The notes beneath the pieces were generated by a model that made no database searches, was not told where the DNA came from, and was given only the letters and a program-made list of their open reading frames with translations. A stretch of DNA of 64,000 nt, from the NCBI RefSeq assembly GCF_029601685.1, contig NZ_JARRIR010000001.1:558001-622000 (forward strand), in the 5' to 3' direction. The DNA comes from Metarhizobium sp017305935 (lineage in GTDB: Bacteria > Pseudomonadota > Alphaproteobacteria > Rhizobiales > Rhizobiaceae). Position 1 is the first letter of the stretch; every line of letters begins with the position of its first letter. The position numbers and the translations under genes are program-made. Positions 29,785 to 37,008 of the stretch are shown here, one piece after another.

Positions 29785-31131
29785 ATGGATCAGCAGATAC
29801 GCTCTAACCGGCTCGCTTTCGACGTCACGCACCGGCTGGTGCTGTCGATCGCCATCCCCATGACCTTCGGTTTCCTAACGACGCCGCTGCTGGGTCTGAC
29901 CGATACGGCGGTCGTCGGCCAGCTCGGCGTGGCGGAAGCGCTGGCGGGATTGGCCATCGGCGCCATGCTGTTCGACCTGATCTTCGGCAGCTTCAATTTT
30001 TTGCGCGCCTCGACCACCGGCTTGACGGCACAGGCCTTCGGTCGGCATGACGGACGCGAGCAGCAGGCGATCTTCTGGCGGGCGCTGCTCTCGGCGCTCT
30101 GTTGTGGCTTGCTGGTGCTGGCGCTCTCGCCGCTACTGCTGAAGGCGGGGTTGGCGATCATGGGGCCTGATGCGGTCGTGGCCGAGGCGACTTCGACCTA
30201 TTTCTCGATCCGTATTCTTTCCGGCCCGGCGGCGCTCGCCAATTACGCCATCCTCGGCTTCGTGCTCGGGCGTGGCCAGGGTGGTGTCGGGCTGCTGCTG
30301 CAGACCATCGTCAACGGCATCAATATCGTACTGTCCATCGCGCTCGGCCTCGGCCTGCATTGGGGCGTGGCCGGTGTCGCCTGGGGCACGATGGTCGGCG
30401 AAACGGTTGGCGCGCTTGTTGGCCTCGCCATCGTGATGCGGGGATTTTCGCCGGCGGACCGGCCGCCGCGGGCGGAAATCCTGTCGCGGCAGGCGATCGG
30501 GGCGCTGTTTGCGCTCAATCGCGATATCCTTATCCGCAGCTTCGTGCTTTTGATTGCCTTTGCGCTGATGACCCGCATCGGCACCGGTTTCGGGGCGGTG
30601 ACGCTGGCGGCCAATGCGGTGCTGATGAATTTTTTCCTGTTATCGGGCTACTTCCTCGACGGGCTCGCCAATGCCGCCGAGCAACTGACCGGCCGCGCCA
30701 TCGGCGCGCGCTATCGCCCGGCCTTCCAGCGTGGCGTTAAGCTGACGATCATCTGGTCCTTCGCGCTCGCCGCCCTTGCCAGCGCCTTCTTCCTGATTGC
30801 CGGGCCGGCGCTGATCGCGCTTCTGACGACGGCGCCGGAGGTGCGTGCAGCGGCCGAGACCTTCCTGCCCTGGGCGGCGCTGACCAGCCTCACCGGCGCG
30901 CTCGCCTTTCTGATGGACGGCGTCTTCATCGGCGCCACCTGGTCGAACGAGATGCGTAACCGCATGCTGCTCTCCTTCGCCTTCTATCTGGCGGCGCTGG
31001 CGGTATTCGTGCCGGTCTTCGGCAATCACGGCCTCTGGGCGGCGATGAACGTCTTCCTGCTGCTGCGCGGCGTGCTGCTGGCGCTGCGCCTGCCGGCCAA
31101 GGCCGATCAGGCGTTCAGCGCCGCCCAGTAA
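29785..31131 (+). CDS. MATE-family efflux transporter (DinF-like)
   Basis: A 448-residue inner-membrane protein with about twelve helices in two related halves. The start of each half shows the MATE pattern, e.g. PMTFGFLTTPLLGLTDTAVVGQLG near residue 25, and FLDGLANAAEQLTGRAIGAR in the second half is typical of the DinF branch. It probably exports organic cations or toxic compounds using an ion gradient; the substrate is unknown. The last 25 bp overlap the 3' end of the convergent pyrD gene. Confidence 0.88.
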   Translation: MDQQIRSNRLAFDVTHRLVLSIAIPMTFGFLTTPLLGLTDTAVVGQLGVAEALAGLAIGAMLFDLIFGSFNFLRASTTGLTAQAFGRHDGREQQAIFWRALLSALCCGLLVLALSPLLLKAGLAIMGPDAVVAEATSTYFSIRILSGPAALANYAILGFVLGRGQGGVGLLLQTIVNGINIVLSIALGLGLHWGVAGVAWGTMVGETVGALVGLAIVMRGFSPADRPPRAEILSRQAIGALFALNRDILIRSFVLLIAFALMTRIGTGFGAVTLAANAVLMNFFLLSGYFLDGLANAAEQLTGRAIGARYRPAFQRGVKLTIIWSFALAALASAFFLIAGPALIALLTTAPEVRAAAETFLPWAALTSLTGALAFLMDGVFIGATWSNEMRNRMLLSFAFYLAALAVFVPVFGNHGLWAAMNVFLLLRGVLLALRLPAKADQAFSAAQ

Positions 31132-32195
31132 TCCGTGCGGCTGTCGCGCACCTCGCGGATCGAGGCGACGCGCTCGCGATCAAGGAGTTGCGACAGGCCG
31201 CGAATGATGCGGCCGGCCAGCCCCGGCCCCTCATAGACCATGCAGGAATAGAGTTGCACCAGATCGGCCCCGGCGCGGATTTTTTCCAGCGCCGTTTCCG
31301 CCGAGGAAATGCCGCCGACGCCGATGATCGGCAAGGCAGGCCCGACGCGCTTGCGCATGCCGGCGAGCACCGACGTCGATTTCTCGAACAGCGGCGCACC
31401 GGAAAGACCGCCGGCCTCGCCCGCCTGGGCGCGATCCTTCAGCCCCTCGCGCGACAACGTCGTGTTGGAGACGATCAAGCCGTCAAGATCATGGGCCAGC
31501 GCTTCCGCCGCGATATCGTCCATGCCTTCGGGCGTCAGGTCCGGGGCGATCTTGAGGAAGACGGGCACGCGCCGGCCGCTCTTTTGCGCCTCGTCCGCCC
31601 GCGCCGCCAGCACTGCGGAGAGCAGTTCGGCAAGCGAAGCGCGGGCCTGCAGGTCGCGCAGGCCGGGCGTGTTGGGCGAGGAAATATTGGCGGTGAAATA
31701 GCGCGCCACGCCGTAGAAGGTGCGTATGCCCTCGGCATAATCGCCGATACGGTCGGCGCTGTCCTTGTTGGCGCCGATATTGACGCCGACGATGCCGCCG
31801 GTTTTCAACGCCTTCAGCCGGGCAAGGGCCGCCGCATGGCCCTCATTGTTGAAGCCGAGGCGGTTGATGACCGCCTTGTCGGCCTCCAGCCGGAAGATAC
31901 GCGGCTTGGGATTGCCGGCTTGCGGCTTCGGCGTGATCGTACCGACTTCGGTGAAGCCGAAACCGAGTCTCAGCAGCGCTTCGGGCACTTCGGCATTCTT
32001 GTCGAAGCCGGCGGCCATGCCGAGCGGATTGGGAAAGCTCAAGCCCGCGACCGTCTGGGCGAGGCGCGGATCGGGCGCGAGGCGGCAAGCGGGCAGCAAG
32101 CCGGATTTCAGCGCCGCGATAGACAGGCCGTGGGCGGTTTCGGGATCGAACAGGAACAGGCCACGCTTGCCGATCAGCGAAAAGGCATCGATCAT
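31107..32195 (-). CDS. pyrD: Quinone-dependent dihydroorotate dehydrogenase (class 2)
   Basis: Membrane-associated flavoprotein oxidising dihydroorotate to orotate in pyrimidine synthesis. The 362-residue length with an N-terminal helix is class 2. Motifs: FPNPLGMAAGFDKNAEVP, FTEVGTITPKPQAGNPKPR, VNIGANKDS, ISSPNTPGLR (catalytic Ser) and IIGVGGISSAETALEKI. The ATG overlaps the stop of the DUF952 gene upstream (ATGA). The 3' end overlaps the MATE gene by 25 bp. pyrE and pyrC lie 23 kb away. Confidence 0.96.
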   Translation of the reverse strand: MIDAFSLIGKRGLFLFDPETAHGLSIAALKSGLLPACRLAPDPRLAQTVAGLSFPNPLGMAAGFDKNAEVPEALLRLGFGFTEVGTITPKPQAGNPKPRIFRLEADKAVINRLGFNNEGHAAALARLKALKTGGIVGVNIGANKDSADRIGDYAEGIRTFYGVARYFTANISSPNTPGLRDLQARASLAELLSAVLAARADEAQKSGRRVPVFLKIAPDLTPEGMDDIAAEALAHDLDGLIVSNTTLSREGLKDRAQAGEAGGLSGAPLFEKSTSVLAGMRKRVGPALPIIGVGGISSAETALEKIRAGADLVQLYSCMVYEGPGLAGRIIRGLSQLLDRERVASIREVRDSRTDYWAALNA

Positions 32196-32539
32196 CCGGC
32201 ATCCTCCGGGAAGACATGCAGGCCATCGGCCCCGAGCGGCAGCGGCGTTTGCGAGATCACGGCGGAGAGCGGCAGGTTGCCATAAAGATGCGGGAAGAGA
32301 GCGCCGCCGCGCGAGGCCTCGAATTTCAGCGCTTCGCCCAGTTTCTCGCCATCGATCGCCACCAGCAGCAGACCGGAGATACCGGCAAAATGCAGCCGCG
32401 CGGTGTCGCGCATCTGCGCGGCGGTCGAAAAATGGATGAAACCATCGGCCAGATCCACCGGCGCGCCTTGAAAAACGCCAGTTTTTCGCGCTTCATTCCA
32501 CAGGTTTTCCGGGACGATCTTGTAGACGACATGGGTCAT
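32192..32539 (-). CDS. DUF952-family protein
   Basis: A 115-residue protein with the family pattern VYKIVPENLWNEARKTGVF ... DGFIHFSTAAQMRDTARLHF ... LLVAIDGEKLGEALKFE ... LFPHLYGNLPL. The DGFIHFS motif and HLYG are diagnostic. Its function is not established. It is coupled to pyrD by a 4-bp overlap, an arrangement common in rhizobia, suggesting co-expression rather than a shared pathway. Confidence 0.88.
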   Translation of the reverse strand: MTHVVYKIVPENLWNEARKTGVFQGAPVDLADGFIHFSTAAQMRDTARLHFAGISGLLLVAIDGEKLGEALKFEASRGGALFPHLYGNLPLSAVISQTPLPLGADGLHVFPEDAG

Positions 32540-32644
32540 GAGGCAGGCCCTCCTTCCAAGCTAAAGGCATTTGCCGAAAGCCGACGCGTTTGTCCACGGG
32601 TTAAGCCGCAAGTTTTCGTAACCTCACGCATCATGGAGGACAGC

Positions 32645-33058
32645 ATGAAGCAGATTTTATGGAGTCTGGCGCTTGCCGCCCTGCCGTTTGCCGCATCCGC
32701 GCAAGATGCGCCCGGCCGCTACCAGATCGCCCCGACACCCAGCGGCATCGTGCGGCTCGACACCCAGACCGGAGCGATGACATTGTGCCGCGACGAGGGC
32801 GACCTACTCACCTGCGATGGCGCCGCAGCCATGCGCGGCGTCAAGCCGGAGGAGGTCAAGGCGCTGGAAAACCGCATCGCCGCGCTGGAAAAGGCGTTGA
32901 AAGATAGCCAAATCCCGCAAAAGTCGGCCCTGCCGGACCAAGCGGAGATTGACCGCAGCCTCTCGATCATGGAACAAATGATGCGCCGGTTCATGGGTTT
33001 GGCGCAGGAGTGGTCGCAAGAACACCCCAAGAACGACGCCTATCCGAACAAGACGTGA
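32645..33058 (+). CDS. Hypothetical periplasmic protein with C-terminal coiled coil
   Basis: A 137-residue protein with a signal peptide (MKQILWSLALAALPFAASA, probable cleavage before Gln20), a short globular part with two cysteines nine residues apart (LCRDEGDLLTC), then a helical coiled-coil segment (PEEVKALENRIAALEKALKD) and an acidic/Met-rich tail. GGAGG at 32636-32640 favours the ATG at 32645 over an ATG 11 bp upstream. I do not recognise a named family. It precedes the response regulator gene by 55 bp. Confidence 0.7.
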   Translation: MKQILWSLALAALPFAASAQDAPGRYQIAPTPSGIVRLDTQTGAMTLCRDEGDLLTCDGAAAMRGVKPEEVKALENRIAALEKALKDSQIPQKSALPDQAEIDRSLSIMEQMMRRFMGLAQEWSQEHPKNDAYPNKT

Positions 33059-33113
33059 CCCGCATCAAGCGGTGAAGAACGCACCGGGAAGCTCTTGGGA
33101 GGGAGTTTCGACC

Positions 33114-33761
33114 ATGCACAGCCTGACGATCATCATCGCCGACGACCACCCGTTGTTCCGCGGCGCGCTGCGTCAGGCCGTGAACGGGCTGGAGGAGACG
33201 CTGGAGATCCTCGAAGCCGGCGATTTCGATGCCGCGCATCGCACGGCGGCGGAAAAAGGAGAAGCAGACCTGATGCTGCTCGACCTCGCCATGCCCGGCG
33301 TCAGCGGCTTTTCCGGGCTGATGGCGCTGCGCTCGGAATTCCCGCATCTGCCGATCGTCATCGTTTCGGCCACCGACGACGCCGTCACCGTCCGCCGCGC
33401 CCTCGAACTCGGCGCCTCCGGCTTCATCTCCAAATCCGCCGGCATCGACGAGATCCGCCAGGCGATCCGCACCGTACTCTCGGGCGATATCGCCACGCCG
33501 CCCAGTTTCAAGGGCGGCTACGAGCCGGACCCGGAGGTTGCCGACGTCATCGCCAGGCTGCGCACCCTGACGCCGCAGCAGAGCCGCGTGCTCGGCATGC
33601 TCGCCGAAGGCCTGCTCAACAAGCAGATCGCCTATGAACTCGGCGTCTCCGAGGCGACGATCAAGGCGCATGTCTCGGCCATCCTGCTCAAGCTCAATGT
33701 CGACAGCCGCACCCAGGCGGTGATCCAGCTCGGCAAGATCAACGCCGCCACGCCTGCGTGA
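33114..33761 (+). CDS. CrbR/ErdR-like LuxR-family response regulator
   Basis: A 215-residue NarL/LuxR-type regulator. The receiver starts ILIADDHPLFRGAL-like (TIIIADDHPLFRGALRQAV) with phospho-acceptor in MLLDLAMPGVSG; the C-terminal HTH is LTPQQSRVLGMLAEGLLNKQIAYELGVSEATIKAHVSAIL (residues ~150-190). The KQIAYELGV/ATIKAHVSAIL block closely resembles CrbR/AgmR/ErdR regulators that partner CrbS sensors to activate acetyl-CoA synthetase. No kinase is adjacent. GGGAGGG lies before the ATG. The pairing with the sensor at 4.4 kb is inference. Confidence 0.87.
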   Translation: MHSLTIIIADDHPLFRGALRQAVNGLEETLEILEAGDFDAAHRTAAEKGEADLMLLDLAMPGVSGFSGLMALRSEFPHLPIVIVSATDDAVTVRRALELGASGFISKSAGIDEIRQAIRTVLSGDIATPPSFKGGYEPDPEVADVIARLRTLTPQQSRVLGMLAEGLLNKQIAYELGVSEATIKAHVSAILLKLNVDSRTQAVIQLGKINAATPA

Positions 33762-33848
33762 ACGGACAGGATTTTATTCCTTTATCCCTTTACTCAGCCG
33801 CCCGGCTTGGTTAATGTAGGGCCGTGATTGCGGACGAAATCGCCTGAC

Positions 33849-33892
33849 GCATGTCCAGGAAAAACGGGCGCCGGTTTTCCGTCCGGAGATGC
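33849..33892 (-). repeat. Dispersed 45-nt palindromic repeat
   Basis: Reverse-orientation copy, GCATGTCCAGGAAAAACG... to ...GTCCGGAGATGC, between the response regulator and the S24-type regulator genes. Confidence 0.75.
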
Positions 33893-33929
33893 AAAGCAAC
33901 GACGCCCTGATCGCCGGGAACCCTGAACC

Positions 33930-34595
33930 ATGCTTTCACACGACACGATATGGGGCGCGATCGACACGCTGGCCGAGCGGCATCAGTTGACGCCGTCGGG
34001 GCTGGCGCGCCGGGCGGGGCTCGACCCCACCTCCTTCAACAAGTCCAAGCGCCTCAGCACCGACGGGCGGCTGCGCTGGCCGTCCACCGAATCGATCGCC
34101 AAGGTGCTGGAGGCGACGGGCGCGTCGCTCGACCAGTTCATGAGCTACATGCAGCCGGCCATGCCCGAGCGGGGCCTGCCGGACGGGCTTTTTCCACCAC
34201 AAACCGGCAATATTCCGCTGCTCGGCTTCGCGCAGGCGGGCGCCGGCGGCTTTTTCGACGATGGCGGCTTTCCCGCCGGCCAGGGCTGGGATGTCGTGGA
34301 GTTTCCCGCCTCGCCGGATCGCAAGGCCGGTGTCTATGCGCTCGAAGTGCAGGGCGACAGCATGTTGCCGCTTTATCGCGATGGCGATATCCTGATCGTC
34401 GAGCCCGGCGCGCAGGTTCGCCGCGGCGACCGCGTGGTGGTGCGCACCAACGAAGGAGAGGTCATGGCAAAGGTGCTGATGCGCCAGACGCCGCGCGCCA
34501 TCGAGCTCATGTCGCTCAATCCCGATCATCCCAACCGCAGCTTCGAGATGGCGGATCTGGACTGGATCGCCCGGATCATCTGGGCCAGCCAGTAA
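33930..34595 (+). CDS. S24/LexA-type helix-turn-helix regulator
   Basis: A 221-residue protein with an N-terminal HTH (~15-70, LTPSGLARRAGLDPTSFNKSKR) and a C-terminal S24 peptidase fold. The catalytic pair can be placed at Ser144 (QGDSMLPLYRDGD) and Lys181 (GEVMAKVLM). Ala-Gly pairs around residues 103-106 could be a self-cleavage site. It resembles phage-type C1/LexA-like repressors but no prophage genes surround it; many rhizobia carry a chromosomal copy. Targets are unknown. Confidence 0.82.
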   Translation: MLSHDTIWGAIDTLAERHQLTPSGLARRAGLDPTSFNKSKRLSTDGRLRWPSTESIAKVLEATGASLDQFMSYMQPAMPERGLPDGLFPPQTGNIPLLGFAQAGAGGFFDDGGFPAGQGWDVVEFPASPDRKAGVYALEVQGDSMLPLYRDGDILIVEPGAQVRRGDRVVVRTNEGEVMAKVLMRQTPRAIELMSLNPDHPNRSFEMADLDWIARIIWASQ

Positions 34596-34603
34596 TATTC
34601 ACC

Positions 34604-34635
34604 GCATTTCCCGACCGCAGACAGGGTGGAAATGC
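34604..34635. repeat. Shortened member of the palindromic repeat family
   Basis: Arms GCATTTCC (34604-34611) and GGAAATGC (34628-34635) match the outer arms of the 45-nt family, but the inner part is shorter and unrelated. Possible remnant. Confidence 0.4.
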
Positions 34636-34651
34636 CATAGGATTATTTTCA

Positions 34652-35422
34652 GTGGCTCATCCCATTCTTCCCGCCCTCGCGCTTGCCGGCATCGCCCTGT
34701 GGAGCGGACTGCTGATGGCCGGCGGCGCACATGTGCGCGCCCGGGGCGAGCAGGCCGGAACCGCCGTCAGCGGCGACGACCTCGCCGCCATGTCGGCGGA
34801 AAGCGCCGAGGCGGAGGCGATCCTGTCGCAGGGCATGGCGGAGGCGGAAAGTGCGCCGCCGCCCGTAGCCCCTTCCGAGACCTCGCCTTTGATGGAGGAA
34901 AACAGGCCCGTGCGCCCGGCCGCGGCCGACGGTTTCGACAATCCTCTTGCCGACAACACCCAGCCGCTGGAGCGCATCGCGCCGAAGCAACAGCCCACGC
35001 CGCCGCCGGCTCCGCCCAAGCCGGCCCTGCTGCCGCGCCCGGTCACGGTCCAAGCCGGCCTCGTCACCGCCGGCGGGCGCAAGCTTGCCTTTGCGGGCCT
35101 CGTCGCCACCGATCCCGCCCGCACCTGCAGGGACACGGCCGGCCAAGACTGGCCGTGCGGTGCGCTCGCCGCCACCGCCCAGCGCCAGTTCCTGCGCAAC
35201 CGCACCATCGCCTGCGACCTCAAGGGCAAGGACTGGGCGGACGGCAGCACCGCCACATGCAAGCTCGGAGACATCGATATCGGCGCCTGGCTGGTCGGCA
35301 ATGGCTGGGCGGAGGCCGCCCCCGGCTCGGGCTACGAAAAGCTGCAGGAGGAGGCGCGCAAGGCCGGCGAGGGCCTGTTCGGCGACGACCCGCGCCGCAG
35401 CACCGCCGCCGGGGCGCCATGA
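34652..35422 (+). CDS. Thermonuclease-fold protein, apparently lacking nuclease residues
   Basis: A 256-residue protein starting at GTG 34652 (AGGA upstream). An N-terminal membrane helix (LPALALAGIALWSGLLMAGG) anchors it, followed by a low-complexity acidic/Pro-rich linker (~35-125) and a C-terminal SNase-like domain (LVTAGGRKLAFAGLV ... ATCKLGDIDIGAWLVGNGWAEA). The usual nuclease signatures (D-x-D-T and the two catalytic arginines) are not visible, while four cysteines are present. It is probably a non-catalytic envelope protein. An ATG at 34714 is an alternative start. Confidence 0.7.
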   Translation: MAHPILPALALAGIALWSGLLMAGGAHVRARGEQAGTAVSGDDLAAMSAESAEAEAILSQGMAEAESAPPPVAPSETSPLMEENRPVRPAAADGFDNPLADNTQPLERIAPKQQPTPPPAPPKPALLPRPVTVQAGLVTAGGRKLAFAGLVATDPARTCRDTAGQDWPCGALAATAQRQFLRNRTIACDLKGKDWADGSTATCKLGDIDIGAWLVGNGWAEAAPGSGYEKLQEEARKAGEGLFGDDPRRSTAAGAP

Positions 35423-35501
35423 CGCCTCTCGTCTCGCGGGCCGCGGCAGCGCCCTTGCGCCGCCTTCCGCCACTCTCTATCTACGGCGCGATCTGCCAGT
35501 A

Positions 35502-35545
35502 GCATTTCCGGACGGAAAACCGCGATGCACTTTCCTGGAAACGCT
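35502..35545 (+). repeat. Dispersed 45-nt palindromic repeat
   Basis: GCATTTCCGGACGGAAAACC is identical to the 9327 copy at its left end, and the right arm is TTTCCTGGAAACGCT. Lies just upstream of the TerB gene. Confidence 0.8.
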
Positions 35546-35567
35546 CGAACGAACCGGAGACACCCGC

Positions 35568-35978
35568 ATGACCGCGCTGACACCCCATGAAGCCCTGATC
35601 TATGCCATGGTGATGGCCTCGGCCGTCGACCGGACGATGAGCGACGGCGAACTGGCGCGCATCGGCGAGATCGTGCAGCATCTGCCGGTGTTCGACGGGT
35701 TCGATCCCGAGCGGCTGATCGCCGTGGCGCAGGATTGCACCGCGCTGGTCTCCGGCAATGAGGGTCTCGACATCGCGCTCGAAATCATCCGCGACACGCT
35801 GCCGCCGCGCCTGCGCGACACGGCTTATGCGCTGGCCGTCGAGATCGTCGCCGCAGATCGCCGGGTGGTGGCCGAGGAACTGCGCCTCCTGCAATTGCTG
35901 CGCGACCGCCTGGCGCTAGACAAGCTGACCGCAGCCGCCATCGAGCGCTCCGCCGAGGCGCGCTACCGGCCGCTTTAG
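35568..35978 (+). CDS. TerB-family (tellurite resistance-like) protein
   Basis: A 136-residue all-helical protein with the TerB pattern: TPHEALIYAMVMASAVDRTMSDGELARIGEI (acidic DxxxSxxE-type metal-binding region) and a second acidic block AVEIVAADRRVVAEELRLLQ. Stand-alone TerB proteins are common in alphaproteobacteria and are not evidence of tellurite resistance. GGAG lies 8 nt before the ATG. The dispersed repeat copy sits just upstream, in its leader. Confidence 0.82.
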   Translation: MTALTPHEALIYAMVMASAVDRTMSDGELARIGEIVQHLPVFDGFDPERLIAVAQDCTALVSGNEGLDIALEIIRDTLPPRLRDTAYALAVEIVAADRRVVAEELRLLQLLRDRLALDKLTAAAIERSAEARYRPL

Positions 35979-36022
35979 AGTGTCGATCCTCGTTTCGCTC
36001 CGGTCGGATTATGCTCTGAAAC

Positions 36023-36895
36023 TCAATACAATCCATTCGGAAAATAACGCAGATAGATTTCCTGCAGCCGTCCATTGCGCGACAGCATCAGCAGCGCATG
36101 GTCGATCGCCGCTGTCAGATCCTTGTCCTGCTTGCGCAGCATCACCGATAGCCCCTCGCCGAGATAGGTCTCGGAGAAATACGGACCATCGAACAGGCTG
36201 CAGCATGATTCGGCGGCGGGGCTGGCCGTCCAGAAGATCAGTTGCACGCCGTCCGTGAAGACGGCCTCGACCGATCCCGCCTTCAATGCCTCCAGAAGTG
36301 CCGCCCGGGTTTCGAAAGTGACCGGCACGATCCCGGGAAAATAGGCCTTCAGCATTTCCTCATGCGTCGTCGCGGCCAGCACGCCGACCTTGCGGCCGGC
36401 GAGCGCCGCCGCCGTTTCGCCCGCCGGCATCGCCTTGCGGTTCACGGCAAAGCGCGCCGGCAGCGCCAGGAATGGCCGCGAAAAACCAAAGCGCGCGCGC
36501 AACGCCGCCGTCGCCGCATGGCCGGCGATGGCCGCGTCCACCTGTCCGCTGTCCAACGCCGCCTCGATTTCACCGAACGGCATGGCCTGGATCTGGCACT
36601 TGTCGGCAACCTTCAACTCGGCACAGATCAACCGCGCAAGGTCGACCTGGAAGCCGGCAAGCCTGCCCGTCTGGTCCATGAAATTGAATGGCGGAAAATC
36701 GACCGTGGTGACGAAACGCAGGCGGGTGAGCGCCGACAGATCGGCCCCCGGCAGGCGATCGCGCGCGTCGAACAGCAGCGGCACCGTATGCGTCGGCTCG
36801 GTTCTCGCCATATTCGGGAGAGACAGAACCAAAAAAAACACGAGAAAAGTGCATTTACCCCAAAATTTTAGGGGTGCGAGACGCGGCGTCGCCAT
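36023..36895 (-). CDS. Periplasmic amino-acid-type solute-binding protein (SBP_bac_3)
   Basis: A 290-residue protein with an uncleaved-looking or signal helix (KCTFLVFFLVLSLPNMA), then a family 3 binding fold: LRFVTTVDFPPFNFMDQTGRLAGFQVDLAR (signature), AGHAATAALRARFGFSRPFL and DGVQLIFWT. It has two adjacent cysteines (SCCSLF). No permease or ATPase genes are nearby, so it is an orphan receptor or works with a distant transporter. Start at ATG 36895 has GGAG 10 nt upstream; the longer frame was rejected. Divergent from the glycosyltransferase gene. Confidence 0.8.
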   Translation of the reverse strand: MATPRLAPLKFWGKCTFLVFFLVLSLPNMARTEPTHTVPLLFDARDRLPGADLSALTRLRFVTTVDFPPFNFMDQTGRLAGFQVDLARLICAELKVADKCQIQAMPFGEIEAALDSGQVDAAIAGHAATAALRARFGFSRPFLALPARFAVNRKAMPAGETAAALAGRKVGVLAATTHEEMLKAYFPGIVPVTFETRAALLEALKAGSVEAVFTDGVQLIFWTASPAAESCCSLFDGPYFSETYLGEGLSVMLRKQDKDLTAAIDHALLMLSRNGRLQEIYLRYFPNGLY

Positions 36896-37008
36896 TATGA
36901 TCCAACTCCAGATGTCGTTGTCACCACCTCGCACAAGGAGTTGACGACAACACGCGCAACCGTTGACCAAAGCCATCAGCGGATGGCCCGGCAACGGAGT
37001 CTCAGTCC

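Noticed and set aside
33930..34595. S24-type repressor as evidence for a prophage
   Set aside because: No phage structural, lysis or integrase genes in the surrounding 10 kb.
35568..35978. Tellurite resistance island
   Set aside because: Only a single TerB-type protein; no other ter genes, and lone TerB proteins are common housekeeping genes.
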